Of a stretch of DNA of 64,000 nt, positions 37,104-46,485 are shown in pieces (positions within the stretch are counted from its first letter, which is position 1; each line of letters starts with the position of its first letter). Position numbers and translations under genes: made by a program. Location: positions 1 to 64,000 of the forward strand of contig NZ_CP139969.1 of assembly GCF_034424645.1 (NCBI RefSeq). Direction: 5' to 3'. Below the pieces are notes generated by a model. The model was not told where the DNA came from. It made no database searches and saw only the letters and a program-made list of their open reading frames with translations. The stretch is from Bordetella avium. Its GTDB lineage: Bacteria; Pseudomonadota; Gammaproteobacteria; Burkholderiales; Burkholderiaceae_B.

Positions 37104-37134
37104 CAAAAAAACATGCCCGGCGTACCGGGCATGT
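37104..37134 (-). terminator. Rho-independent terminator after topB
   Basis: ACATGCCCGG (37111-37120), tetraloop, CCGGGCATGT (37125-37134) is a perfect 10-bp stem. On the minus strand it is followed by a run of T (A's at 37104-37110). It lies 12 bases beyond the topB stop. Confidence 0.95.
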
Positions 37135-37146
37135 CGGAACCTCAGA

Positions 37147-39783
37147 TCAAGCCGCTGTTTTCTTTGCGGCTGCCTTTTTGGCAGCCGTTTTCGTTGCGGT
37201 CTTGGTGGCCGTTTTCGAGGCTGTTTTAGTGGTTGTCTTGCTCGCCGCCTTTTTTACGGCCGTCTTGGCCGCGGTTTTCGTTGCGGTTTTGGCCGGCGCC
37301 TTCTTGGCCGCCGCGCGGCGAGCGGGTTTATCGCCGCGCGGCTCGAATTCAAAGCCTATCTTGCCATCGGGCTGACGCACCAGGAAGGCCTTGAACTTGC
37401 GGTTGGTGCGGCTGGACACGAAACCGTCGAGCAGATCCGTACGGCCTTCCGACAACAGCTTGCTCATCTGTTCACGCGAGATTTCCTGTTGCAGGATGAC
37501 CTTGCCCGAACGGAAATCGCAGCTCTTGGCCGGACCCACCGATTTTTCGCACACATAGCTCATGCCGTGCTCGAACACCTGCGAGTGGCACTTGGGGCAG
37601 GCGCCCACCGGCGTGTGGCCGCTGAAGTCCACTGGCGTGTCGTCTTCTTCGTCGCTCTGACCGAAGTCGAACTCGAGTTTGTACTCGTCGCTGATGCGCA
37701 GAATGGCGGCAAAGGGCCGGCCCATTTTGCTGATAAAGCCTTGCAGCGGACCGATCTCGCGCTTGGCGAGCAGCTCTTCGACTTCGGGCAACTCAAAGGT
37801 GCGGCCGCCAGGGTGTTTACTGATCGAGAACTCGCATTGAGTGCAGGCATAGCGCCGATAGTTTTCCTTCACGACGCCGCCGCAGTGGGGGCAAGGGGTT
37901 TTCAGGGTGGCGTAGTCGCCCGGCACCGTGTCGCGTTCGTATTCCTTGGCGCGCTTGACGATGACTTGCGTCATCTGGGCGATTTCGCGCATAAAGGCTT
38001 CACGATCCAGCCCGCCCTGCTCGATCTGCTTGAGCTTGTGCTCCCATTCGCCGGTCAGTTCGGGCGAAGTCAGTTCGGCGACGTCCAGACCCGCAAGCAG
38101 AGTCATGAGCTGGCGCGCCTTGGCGGTTGGCACCAGATCGCGTCCGTCGCGGCGCAGATAGCTTTCGTTGAGCAGGCCTTCGATGATGGCCGCGCGTGTG
38201 GCCGGCGTGCCCAGGCCGCGTTCCGACATGGCCTCGCGCAACTCACCGTCATCCACCAGCTTGCCCGCGCCTTCCATTGCCGACAGCAGTGTCGCTTCGT
38301 TATAGCGCGCAGGTGGTTTGGTCGAGAGCGCTTCTGCCCGCACGTCCTCGGTGCGCACTTTTTCGCCATCGGCCACCGGCACCAGATTGGCGTCTTCGCC
38401 CTGGGCTTCTTTGCCATAGACAGCCAGCCAACCCGGCGCGACCAGCACCTTGCCTTCGGTCTTGAAGCGATGGCCCTGGACTTCGGTCAGACGGGTGGTA
38501 AGGCGGTATTCGGCGGCGGGGAAGAACACGGCCAGGAAGCGCTTGAGCACCAGGTCGTAGATCTTGCCTTCGGCTTCGCTCAGATCGTGAGGGATCTGCA
38601 GTGTCGGGATGATGGCGAAGTGGTCCGAGACCTTTTTGTTGTCGAAGATGCGGCGGTGTAGCTTGACCCAATCATTGCTCACTACCGTGCCGGCATGGCG
38701 CGCCAGCCCGCCCACGGCGTTCGAGCCGCCTTCGGACAGCGCGCGCATCGTCTGGCGCACGGTGTTGACGTAGTCTTCGGGCAGGTAGCGCGAGTCGGTA
38801 CGCGGATAGGTCAGCGCCTTGTGGCGCTCGTAAAGCGTCTGGGCGAGAGACAATGTCGTTTTGGCCGAGAAACCGAAGCGGCCGTTGGCTTCGCGCTGCA
38901 GCGAGGTCAGGTCATACAGGGCCGGCGACATCTGGGTCGAAGGCTTGGACTCTTCGGTGACGCTGCCCGATTGTTCGCGGCAGGCAGCCACCACGCTTTG
39001 CGCGGCCGCTGCTGACCAGAGACGCGACTCGCGTTTTTCGGGGTCACGTTCATCTTTCTTGAAATCGGGGTCGATCCAGCGGCCTTCGTACAGGCCGGCC
39101 GCTGCAACGAAAGTGGCATGAACTTCCCAGTAGTCGCGCGGCACGAAGCTGCGGATGCGGCTTTCGCGTTCGGCCACGATGGCCAGCGTAGGGGTCTGGA
39201 CCCGTCCGACAGGCGTCTTGAAAAAGCCGCCGTCTTTGCTGTTGAAGGCCGTCATGGCGCGGGTGCCGTTGATGCCCACCAGCCAGTCTGCCTCGGCGCG
39301 AGAGCGGGCCGCCGCTTCGAGCGGCTTGAGCTGCACGTCGTCGCGCAGATTGGCGAAGGCCTCGCGGATCGCCGCCTGGGTCATGGATTGCAGCCACAAG
39401 CGCTTGATGGGCTTTTTGACCCCGGCGTACTGAATGATGTAGCGAAAGATCAGTTCGCCTTCGCGTCCGGCGTCACAGGCATTGATGATGGTGTCGACGT
39501 CTTTGCGCTTGGCCAGGCGGACCAGCAGCTTCAGGCGCTCGGATGATTTTTTGTCCGTCGGTCCTAATTCGAAAGCAGGCGGAATAACCGGCAAATGGGT
39601 AAAGCTCCACTTGCCTTTGACCGGATCGTTGGGCGCCACCAGACTGAGCAGATGCCCGATACTGGAAGCCAGTACGTAACTTTCGCTTTCAAAAAAGTCG
39701 CCCTCGCGCGCAAAACCTCCCAGGGCGCGTGATATATCGAGGGCTACCGAGGGTTTCTCGGCGATAATCAGCGTTTTGTTCAT
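37147..39783 (-). CDS. topB: DNA topoisomerase III with Lys/Ala-rich C-terminal tail
   Basis: TopB is a type IA topoisomerase that unlinks DNA strands. The 878-residue protein has the TOPRIM motif DAGREGELIFRY (about 104-115), the catalytic Tyr326 in KALTYPRTDSRYLP, and zinc-ribbon-like cysteine sets near CPHCGG...YACTQCEF and CPKCHSQ...YVCEK...KSCDF. About 60 residues at the C-terminus (about 819-878) are a histone H1-like run of Lys, Ala and Thr built of short KTA/TKT/KKA units, absent from E. coli TopB (653 residues). Such tails bind DNA non-specifically. The gene is followed by a very good terminator. Confidence 0.95.
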   Translation of the reverse strand: MNKTLIIAEKPSVALDISRALGGFAREGDFFESESYVLASSIGHLLSLVAPNDPVKGKWSFTHLPVIPPAFELGPTDKKSSERLKLLVRLAKRKDVDTIINACDAGREGELIFRYIIQYAGVKKPIKRLWLQSMTQAAIREAFANLRDDVQLKPLEAAARSRAEADWLVGINGTRAMTAFNSKDGGFFKTPVGRVQTPTLAIVAERESRIRSFVPRDYWEVHATFVAAAGLYEGRWIDPDFKKDERDPEKRESRLWSAAAAQSVVAACREQSGSVTEESKPSTQMSPALYDLTSLQREANGRFGFSAKTTLSLAQTLYERHKALTYPRTDSRYLPEDYVNTVRQTMRALSEGGSNAVGGLARHAGTVVSNDWVKLHRRIFDNKKVSDHFAIIPTLQIPHDLSEAEGKIYDLVLKRFLAVFFPAAEYRLTTRLTEVQGHRFKTEGKVLVAPGWLAVYGKEAQGEDANLVPVADGEKVRTEDVRAEALSTKPPARYNEATLLSAMEGAGKLVDDGELREAMSERGLGTPATRAAIIEGLLNESYLRRDGRDLVPTAKARQLMTLLAGLDVAELTSPELTGEWEHKLKQIEQGGLDREAFMREIAQMTQVIVKRAKEYERDTVPGDYATLKTPCPHCGGVVKENYRRYACTQCEFSISKHPGGRTFELPEVEELLAKREIGPLQGFISKMGRPFAAILRISDEYKLEFDFGQSDEEDDTPVDFSGHTPVGACPKCHSQVFEHGMSYVCEKSVGPAKSCDFRSGKVILQQEISREQMSKLLSEGRTDLLDGFVSSRTNRKFKAFLVRQPDGKIGFEFEPRGDKPARRAAAKKAPAKTATKTAAKTAVKKAASKTTTKTASKTATKTATKTAAKKAAAKKTAA

Positions 39784-39846
39784 GAGTATCCAGTGGCGGC
39801 AGACCCGCCTTAATTAGCGCGGATGATAAGAGGGGAGATTAGCGAC

Positions 39847-42405
39847 ATGCAAGTCGGCACCACTCGGCAGGAGGGATCGGAACTCCACGTATGGCGTCAA
39901 TTTCTTGGGCGAAGCACGCTCTGGCTGGGCATTTTGCTCCTCGGCAGCGGAGTGATTTGCTGGGTTGCGGCCAATTGGCCCGGCATGGGAAAACTCTATC
40001 GTTTTACCCTGACACAGGGACTTTTGGCTGTTTCGGTCCTAGTCAGCATCTGGCTGGCGCTCAGGTTAAGAGGGACAGAGAGGCTGCGGCAACAATCGGC
40101 CGGCGCCGTGCTATCCCTGTCCGGCCTGTTGTTGGGCGCCCTGCTGGCTCTTCTGGGACAAATCTATCAGACCGGCGCAGATAGCTGGGAATTGTTCGCC
40201 TGGTGGGCTCTGTTATTGCTGCCTTGGGCTTTGGCAGCCGGCAGTCAGGTGCTATGGCTGCTTTGGTGCCTGATCGTCAATATGGCGCTGGCCTTAGGAA
40301 TCCGGGAGCATGTGCTGCCGTGGTGGGAGCGCGTCTTTGATCGTGAGCTCATTGTGCTGCTGGTGGCCTCGGTGAACCTGCTGATGCTGGGCATCTGGGA
40401 AGCGGCCGCGCGCCGGCGCCATGTCAGCGCCCGGGTCGGACCGCGCGTACTGGCCTTGTTGGCCCTGACCGCCCTGGTAGCGCCCTTGCTGTTCAATATT
40501 CTGGTTGATAACCCGCGTGGCGCCGCCGGTCTGGCCTGGCTGCTCGTCATCTTAGGCATGGGCTATTTTTATCAGTATTGCCGCCGCGATCTGGTCATCC
40601 TGGCCATGCTGGCTGTCAGCGTTATCTGCGTGTCCTTGTGGGTGGTGGGCGAGTGGTTGCTGAGGCGGGATCTGGGCGCCTGGGCCGCCCTGCCCTTGGC
40701 CGCCCTGCTGATGGCCGAGGCTGTGTGGGCTGCGCATTGGCTGCGCCGGCTGGCCGCCAGCGGTGTGAGCGGCGCGAAACCGGCAGTGATTGCAGTGATT
40801 GAAGCGGGTCTGAGTCTGGACCCGGCCAGCGATAGGCCTGCCGACGTGGCGGCCCCTGCCCGCGCGCCCTGGCTCGTGCAAGGCTTGCTGGGTTTGAGCG
40901 CCTGGCTGGCGACCTTGCTGCTGCTGGTGTTTCTGTTCGCGTCGGGGCTGGTCCGCTCCGATCAGGGCGCCATTGTGCTCGGCCTGGTGTTGACGGCGGC
41001 GGGCGTGGCCGTTCTGCGCACGGCCGCTGGGTTGTTCTGGCGTCAGTGCGCCATCGCCATGGCTTTCGCAGGTCAGTGGCTGGTGGTTTACAGTTTCTTC
41101 AGCAATGAGTCCGTCCTTAACCCCAACCTCTTTGTCGTGTTGCTGGCGTTGGCGGTTTATCTGCTGGCGCCCGATGTGCTGCTGCGCTTTCTCAGCGGCG
41201 GTCTGATCGCCTTGGGCATGACGGGCCTGATTCTGCAAGCCTTGCAAACCGGACAGGGCGACGGTCTGGACTTCTGGTTCGCGCTGGATACGATGCAGGC
41301 CAATTTTCTCTGGCTGCCTGTCGTCGTGCTGGGCGCCTGGGCTGCCGCAATCGCCTTCGCTGCCAATCAAGGCTGGGCGCGTTCCCGGCCGCATTTGCTG
41401 GAACCGCTAGCCTGGGCCTTATTGGTGTCGGTGCAAGGGCTGGTCTGGGTGGCAAGCGGCGTTGGGGTGGATCAACTGCCCGCGCTGTGGCGGCTGCATC
41501 GCCTGACGGCCCTGTTGAATATTGCGGGCGCCGTGTTGCCGGCTGTCGTCGCGTTCTGGCTTCTTTGGCCGCGCCGACAGACACTCACACGCGCCATGGT
41601 CTTGCTCACGCCCTTGGCCTTGCTGGTGCTGGGCCTGTTCTGGATGCCCAGTCCTGGCATTGCCTTCGCACTGACCTGGCTGTTGTTGGGATTCGGCTTG
41701 AACAAGCCGCGCTTGACCGGCTTCGGGGTGCTTAGTCTGTTGGCTTACCTGATGCTTTATTACTACCAGCTCCAGGTTCCCTTGCTGCAAAAGTCGTTCT
41801 GGCTGGTGGGGGCGGCGGTATTGATGCTGTTGCTGCGCGGTCTGGTCTGGTTATTACCGCGCCGTGCCAGGCCGCCTGTCCGGGTGTCTGTGTCGCCGGC
41901 TTCGCCCGCGATGCGGCGGCGCGTGGCGGTCGTGTTCGCCGGCCTTTTGCTCGTGCTGGGCGTGTGCAACTTCACCATTTATCAGCGCGAACAGTTGCTG
42001 GCTCATGGGCAGGTCGTCATTCTTGAATTGGCCCCGGTCGATCCCCGTTCGCTCATGCAGGGAGACTATATGGCGCTGCGTTTCGCGGCGAGTACAGCCA
42101 TCAACAAGCTGCGCGCGCAGCAGGATGAGCCCGATCGCGATGGATATGTGATTCTGTCGCTTGACGATCGCGGCGTGGCGCAGCCTCGGCGCATTCAGGC
42201 CAGCGCGCAGCCGCAAGAGGCCTCGGAACTGGCTCTGCGCTACCGCGTGCGTCCTGATGGCGTGCGCATCATCACCAATGCCTATTTTTTCCCCGAGGGT
42301 GAAGGTCCGCGCTATGAAGGCGCTCGTTATGGCGAGGTTCGCGTGAATGACCAGGGTACCGGTCTCTTGCTGCGTTTGCTCGGAGAGGATTTGCAGCCGC
42401 TTTAA
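39847..42405 (+). CDS. Large DUF2157/DUF4401/GDYXXLXY-type membrane protein
   Basis: The 852-residue protein has a long series of hydrophobic segments between about residues 25 and 680 and a soluble C-terminal domain. The N-terminal part ([20 protein letters not shown]) resembles DUF2157, the middle resembles DUF4401-type membrane repeats, and the C-terminal domain contains GDYMALRF ([17 protein letters not shown]), the GDYXXLXY family signature. In many bacteria these parts are separate neighbouring genes; here they form one reading frame. The function of all three families is unknown. The ATG at 39847 has the ribosome site GAGGGGAG eight bases upstream. The stop overlaps the convergent gluQ stop. 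Confidence 0.75.
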   Translation: MQVGTTRQEGSELHVWRQFLGRSTLWLGILLLGSGVICWVAANWPGMGKLYRFTLTQGLLAVSVLVSIWLALRLRGTERLRQQSAGAVLSLSGLLLGALLALLGQIYQTGADSWELFAWWALLLLPWALAAGSQVLWLLWCLIVNMALALGIREHVLPWWERVFDRELIVLLVASVNLLMLGIWEAAARRRHVSARVGPRVLALLALTALVAPLLFNILVDNPRGAAGLAWLLVILGMGYFYQYCRRDLVILAMLAVSVICVSLWVVGEWLLRRDLGAWAALPLAALLMAEAVWAAHWLRRLAASGVSGAKPAVIAVIEAGLSLDPASDRPADVAAPARAPWLVQGLLGLSAWLATLLLLVFLFASGLVRSDQGAIVLGLVLTAAGVAVLRTAAGLFWRQCAIAMAFAGQWLVVYSFFSNESVLNPNLFVVLLALAVYLLAPDVLLRFLSGGLIALGMTGLILQALQTGQGDGLDFWFALDTMQANFLWLPVVVLGAWAAAIAFAANQGWARSRPHLLEPLAWALLVSVQGLVWVASGVGVDQLPALWRLHRLTALLNIAGAVLPAVVAFWLLWPRRQTLTRAMVLLTPLALLVLGLFWMPSPGIAFALTWLLLGFGLNKPRLTGFGVLSLLAYLMLYYYQLQVPLLQKSFWLVGAAVLMLLLRGLVWLLPRRARPPVRVSVSPASPAMRRRVAVVFAGLLLVLGVCNFTIYQREQLLAHGQVVILELAPVDPRSLMQGDYMALRFAASTAINKLRAQQDEPDRDGYVILSLDDRGVAQPRRIQASAQPQEASELALRYRVRPDGVRIITNAYFFPEGEGPRYEGARYGEVRVNDQGTGLLLRLLGEDLQPL

Positions 42406-43277
42406 GCTATGGCAAAGCGCGCACGCCAGCGGTCGGTGGCCTGTGCCAGAAAGGCCTGGGTATCCCGTGCCGCGAGGGGGGAGAAACCCAGGCTGAGCCA
42501 GGCTTGCGACAACGTGCCCACGGGGTCGCGGGTATCGAGCGCCGGGGCATGATTTTGCTTGGAAAGCTTCAGGCCCGTGGCCGGATCGCTGACCAGAGGC
42601 ACGTGCATGACGCGGGGCAGCGACAGATCGAGCAGGCGGCCGAGCACATGCTGGCGTGCGGTCGAGGTGAGCAGATCTGCGCCGCGCACCACGTCGGTCA
42701 CGCCCTGTGCGGCGTCATCGGCCACGACCGCGAGTTGATAGGCCCACAGGCCATCCGCGCGGCGCAGCACAAAATCGCCCACAGTCTGCGCCACATCCTG
42801 GGATTGCGGCCCCAGCCAGCGATCATTGAAAGTGACGATGCCTGCAGGCACCCGCAGGCGCCAGGCGCGCGCTGGCCTGCCAGGCGGCAGACCGTTGCGG
42901 CAGGTACCCGCATAGGGGCGCTCGCCGTCGGCGCTGGCGGGACCGCGTAAGGCCGAATCGGCAATTTCGCGACGGGTGCAGGCGCAGCCGTAGATCAGGC
43001 CCGCAGCACTCAGGCGGTCCAGCGCGGCCTGGTAGACCGCATCTCGGCGGGATTGCCACAGCACCTCGCTATCCCAAAATAGGCCCAGGTCGCGCAGTTG
43101 CTGCATGATAACGGCATCGGCGCCGGGCACGGCGCGCGGCCGGTCGACATCTTCGATGCGCAGCAGCCAGCGGCCCCCGTGGGCTCGCGCGTCCAGCCAG
43201 CTTGCCAGGGCGGCAACTAGCGAGCCCGCATGCAGCGGGCCGCTGGGACTGGGAGCGAAGCGGCCGATATAGCTCAA
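42402..43277 (-). CDS. gluQ: Glutamyl-Q tRNA(Asp) synthetase
   Basis: GluQRS attaches glutamate to the queuosine base in the anticodon of tRNA-Asp. The 291-residue protein is a truncated glutamyl-tRNA synthetase lacking the anticodon-binding domain. It has the HIGH-equivalent region [21 protein letters not shown], zinc-ligand cysteines ([10 protein letters not shown] and GTCRNG), the KMSKS-equivalent KLSKQNHAP and [15 protein letters not shown]. It ends within the last bases of the opposing large membrane protein gene and is 49 bases downstream of smg. Confidence 0.95.
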   Translation of the reverse strand: MSYIGRFAPSPSGPLHAGSLVAALASWLDARAHGGRWLLRIEDVDRPRAVPGADAVIMQQLRDLGLFWDSEVLWQSRRDAVYQAALDRLSAAGLIYGCACTRREIADSALRGPASADGERPYAGTCRNGLPPGRPARAWRLRVPAGIVTFNDRWLGPQSQDVAQTVGDFVLRRADGLWAYQLAVVADDAAQGVTDVVRGADLLTSTARQHVLGRLLDLSLPRVMHVPLVSDPATGLKLSKQNHAPALDTRDPVGTLSQAWLSLGFSPLAARDTQAFLAQATDRWRARFAIA

Positions 43278-43326
43278 GGCAGAGGGAAAAAGCAGTCATG
43301 CCGCAGCGCACTGCGGCAGGCATTGA

Positions 43327-43785
43327 TCAATGCAGACGGCGGGCTTCTTCGTCGTCTAGCAGCTCTTCGAGCACGAGATTGTCGATCTCGGCTTCCTGGC
43401 TCCAGAGGACCATCAAGGCGATGATCTTGATCTTGGACAGGGAAACCGGCGCTTCGGGCGAAGCCAGGGCGCGGTCGATCACGATCTCTCGCAGCGGGGC
43501 AGGCAGAACGCCCGCCGATTCGAGAAAGGTGATGAAACCGATCGAGGCGCTGCCTAACTGTTGGTATTCGGCATCGGTATAGACGCGAAAGCCGCTGGCA
43601 GGCGCCTGGGCGAGCTCGACGCAACGCTCGGTGGTTTCGGCCAGGCCGTAGAGCCAGCCCAGAGCGTCGTCGATGTCTTCGTGCTCGAAGCCGGCGGCGG
43701 CAAGCCGCTTTGCCAGCACATCGGCCGCAGGACAGGCTTGCGGCGTGTAATAGTTTTCGAACAGATAAACCAGGATATCGAACAT
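43327..43785 (-). CDS. smg: Smg family protein (DUF494)
   Basis: The 152-residue protein starts MFDILVYLFENYYTP, the family hallmark, and contains EDIDDALGWLYGL and TDAEYQQLGSASIGFITFLESAGVL. Smg proteins are conserved beside dprA and topB in proteobacteria and their function is not settled. Here smg lies upstream of gluQ and topB on the same strand but is separated from topB by the oppositely oriented membrane protein gene. A longer in-frame start at 43824 is not supported by the family N-terminus. Confidence 0.93.
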   Translation of the reverse strand: MFDILVYLFENYYTPQACPAADVLAKRLAAAGFEHEDIDDALGWLYGLAETTERCVELAQAPASGFRVYTDAEYQQLGSASIGFITFLESAGVLPAPLREIVIDRALASPEAPVSLSKIKIIALMVLWSQEAEIDNLVLEELLDDEEARRLH

Positions 43786-43931
43786 ATGGCGTAAAAGTAG
43801 CCGGTTTGCACAGTCGGCCCGCATATCGGCAGACCAGCAGACGTGATTTTACTTTACGCGCAAGCTCAAGCCGGATCAACCGTGCGTGTACCAGGGATAT
43901 GTCCTATGGTGCACGGCGTCGTGAGTCGGTT

Positions 43932-46166
43932 TCAGAAATGCTGAGAAAGGCTAAGTTTGATGTTGCGGCCCAGGCCGGATACGGTTTCGCCCAGATAGGG
44001 GCGGTAGGCGCGATTCAAGAGGTTATCCACAGCCAGACGGGCTTGCATGCCCGGCCAGGGCCGCCAGTAAGCGAACAGACCATGTAAGGCATACCCGCTG
44101 GAGGCGGGCAAGGACCACACCCCGGCCAGTGGGTCGCTTTGTTTGGGGGACCTATCCTGACGCCTTACGAATTCGCCGGTCCAGCCGAAAGCCAGATTCT
44201 GTGTTTTCCAGCCCAGCATCGCGCGTACCGTGGTCGGCGGGATTTCTGCGATCCAGCTGCGTTGACCAGCGGGGTCGCGCGGAGAACTGTCGCGGCGCCC
44301 GCGCATGGCCGACACGGACAAGGAGCCGAACCAGTGCGTGCTGTCGTAGAAGGACTCCAGCTCAAGGCCCTCGATGCGGTAACCCGGCAGGTTGCGGTAG
44401 TTGGAAAGCGGCTTGGGGCATGGCTGGGTTTCGCACAGCACGCCTCGTCGCAGGAATATTTCATCTCTACCACGGTTGGTGAAGGCCGTGCCGCGCACCT
44501 GCAGGTGGTCCTTGCGGGCCAGCAGATCGCGGAAGTCGAAGATGGCGCCTGCGCGCCAAGCGAGCATGCGTTCGGGTCTGAGGCTGCGGCTGGTGCCCGA
44601 GGCCGCTGCGCGGGCGTATTGCACCTCGTATTGTTCGTCGATCAAGGGCGCGCGCCAGCCCTGTGTAACGTCGGCTAGCAGCGATAGCCAGGGCTTTGCC
44701 TGCCAGATTGCGCCCAGATGCGGCGTCCAGCCGGTGTAGGTCACGCTGCGGTAATCGTGGCCTGCCGAGGGCGCGGGGTCGTTATAGCGTCGTGCGAGAT
44801 TGGCCTGGCCCCGATTGACGACGTGGTCATAACGCAGGCCTGGCGTAATCGTCAATCGTCCTATCGTGACGGCATCCTGCAAGAACAGGCTGCGCACGGT
44901 TTGCCGCCCGGAAGGCATGTAAGGCGGCTGGAAATACCCCCGGTTCTGGTCGGCGCGGTTGCGGGCCTGCGCGTAATACATGAGCGTGTCGCGCCGGTGT
45001 TGATGCCAGCGGCCCCCGAATTGCAAAGCATGATCGGCGCCGCCCGCAGAGAGGTGGCTGAGGTTGCGGAGTTCGAGCACACGGTCCTTATACCCGACCC
45101 AGCTTCTGTGGCCCAAGGTGCCGATGAACGCACTGGGCGTGGCATTGTCCGGACGCCTATCATGTTGCCGGGTATGCGAATCGGCATAGGACAGCGCAAG
45201 GTCCAGCCAGGGGCCGGGCCTGTACTGCCATGCCGCGCTCAAGGTCTGGTCTATCTGGTCGCGATAGACCAGTTGGCGGCGCCACGCGGCTTCCAGACCA
45301 TAGCGTCGGATATTGGCCTCCGAGGGGGCGGACAGGCTGTCGCGCTTGGCGGCATAAGGCTGCCAGCCCCGCGATGTGGAGCGGATTATGGAGAGGGTCA
45401 GCTTGTGGTCGCGAGCGATATGCAGATTGGTCTTGGCGAGATAGGACCGCAAATCGTTGCGCGAATAAAGAAAGCGGCTACCATCGGGGCGCCGCAGGTC
45501 GCCGCCGTCGCGCTGGTTGAAGTAGACGAGACCATCTGCGCCGTTTTGTTGCGTCCGGCCGTATAGCGCGGCGCTATAGATGTTCTGGCCGTCATTGCTG
45601 TGGCGGCCGTACTTCACCAGGCCGCCGCCCAGCTCGTCCGGGCCTAGCAACTCGGCGGCGTCCTTGGTGTCGATGCGCACTGTGCCGCCGAAGCCGCCTA
45701 TGCCATCCCACAGATTGTGCGGCCCTTTGTCGACTTCGATACGCCGTATCAGTTCGGGTTCGATGAACACCGAGCCCTGACGGTATTTTTCAAACCCCTT
45801 GGGTGCGCCATCCAGAATCAATTTGACGTCTTCGCTGTCGCCCATGCCCCAGATATTCAGGCTTTGTCCGCCTGGGCGGGGCGAGCCGGCCTGTGAGATG
45901 CCGGGCAAGCGATCGACCAGACTGGCGAAATTGTCGGCCTGGGCCCGGTCGATCTCTGCCTGATCGAGTTCCGAGCGGCTGAGTTCGATGCTGTCGGCGG
46001 TCACGGATTGCGTGGGCAGTGTGAAAACGCGGCGTGTTTCGGCTGGCAGAGCCGTGTGGCCGGTGCTGTGCCTGGCGTTAGGAACAGGGGGAGTGGTTCG
46101 TGCGGCGGCGGGGAAAGTCAGCAGAAAAGCCAGATGAATTGAGGACAGGATGAAGATCTTGGGCAT
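43932..46166 (-). CDS. TonB-dependent outer-membrane receptor, probably iron/heme uptake
   Basis: The 744-residue protein has a signal peptide (MPKIFILSSIHLAFLLTFPAAA), a plug domain (LDQAEIDRAQADNFASLVDRLPGISQAGSPRPGGQSLNIWGMG, DVKLILDGAPKG, IRRIEVDKGPHNLWDGIGGFGGTVRIDTK) and a 22-strand-type barrel ending in a C-terminal phenylalanine (NIKLSLSQHF). The barrel contains the VDNLLNRAYRPYLGE motif. The plug resembles heme/hemoglobin receptors, but the ligand is not certain. I chose the ATG at 46166 because a Fur-like box lies at about 46209-46228, which would sit on the ribosome site of the alternative ATG at 46205. No TonB or periplasmic transport partner is adjacent. Confidence 0.87.
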   Translation of the reverse strand: MPKIFILSSIHLAFLLTFPAAARTTPPVPNARHSTGHTALPAETRRVFTLPTQSVTADSIELSRSELDQAEIDRAQADNFASLVDRLPGISQAGSPRPGGQSLNIWGMGDSEDVKLILDGAPKGFEKYRQGSVFIEPELIRRIEVDKGPHNLWDGIGGFGGTVRIDTKDAAELLGPDELGGGLVKYGRHSNDGQNIYSAALYGRTQQNGADGLVYFNQRDGGDLRRPDGSRFLYSRNDLRSYLAKTNLHIARDHKLTLSIIRSTSRGWQPYAAKRDSLSAPSEANIRRYGLEAAWRRQLVYRDQIDQTLSAAWQYRPGPWLDLALSYADSHTRQHDRRPDNATPSAFIGTLGHRSWVGYKDRVLELRNLSHLSAGGADHALQFGGRWHQHRRDTLMYYAQARNRADQNRGYFQPPYMPSGRQTVRSLFLQDAVTIGRLTITPGLRYDHVVNRGQANLARRYNDPAPSAGHDYRSVTYTGWTPHLGAIWQAKPWLSLLADVTQGWRAPLIDEQYEVQYARAAASGTSRSLRPERMLAWRAGAIFDFRDLLARKDHLQVRGTAFTNRGRDEIFLRRGVLCETQPCPKPLSNYRNLPGYRIEGLELESFYDSTHWFGSLSVSAMRGRRDSSPRDPAGQRSWIAEIPPTTVRAMLGWKTQNLAFGWTGEFVRRQDRSPKQSDPLAGVWSLPASSGYALHGLFAYWRPWPGMQARLAVDNLLNRAYRPYLGETVSGLGRNIKLSLSQHF

Positions 46167-46208
46167 GCGGCAATGGTTTGAAGCGACGAGGCCGGAATGT
46201 CTCATTAG

Positions 46209-46228
46209 TAAATGAGAATTAATTACTA
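46209..46228. promoter_or_regulatory. Fur-box-like sequence upstream of the TonB receptor
   Basis: The AT-rich AATGAGAATTAATTAC is related to the Fur consensus; its left half (TGAGAAT against TGATAAT) matches 6 of 7 positions, the right half less well. It lies about 45-60 bases upstream of the preferred start, in the promoter position. Iron repression by Fur is therefore likely but inferred. Confidence 0.55.
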
Positions 46229-46381
46229 TTTTCAGGCCAGCACTCCCGGCTATGCGGCATGTGACTCCGATATCGGATTCATCCCTTGTCAGGTCTTGTG
46301 CAAGGCGATGCGCATTCGGTTTGCGCCGTGCTCCAGATGGCGGCTGATCATGCCACCCCGGTAACCTGGCGTGTCAGTGTT

Positions 46382-46407
46382 GGGGGGATTGCTTCGCGAA
46401 TCCCCCC
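46382..46407 (+). other. G6/C6 hairpin upstream of the D-threonine aldolase-like gene
   Basis: GGGGGGATT (46382-46390) is the exact inverse of AATCCCCCC (46399-46407) with an eight-base loop. No T tract follows. It lies in the 319-base gap between the TonB receptor and the aldolase-like gene and would be in the leader of the latter. Apart from this hairpin and the Fur-like box, the gap shows no gene. Confidence 0.5.
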
Positions 46408-46485
46408 GCGGGTATGGTTGGTATTGAGAGCTTCAAGGTTATGATCGCGCCAACTTGGGTTCCTGATCGGCGCAACGCGGAGCGA

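Noticed and set aside
44023..44031. Perfect DnaA-box sequence TTATCCACA
   Set aside because: It lies inside the TonB receptor gene and encodes the conserved VDNL part of the barrel on the other strand. It is single and far from dnaA, so it is best seen as coincidence rather than part of an origin.
46382..46407. Rho-independent terminator in the TonB receptor/aldolase gap
   Set aside because: The stem is strong but no T run follows on the plus strand and there is no gene on that strand upstream that would need it; on the minus strand the downstream side also lacks a T run.
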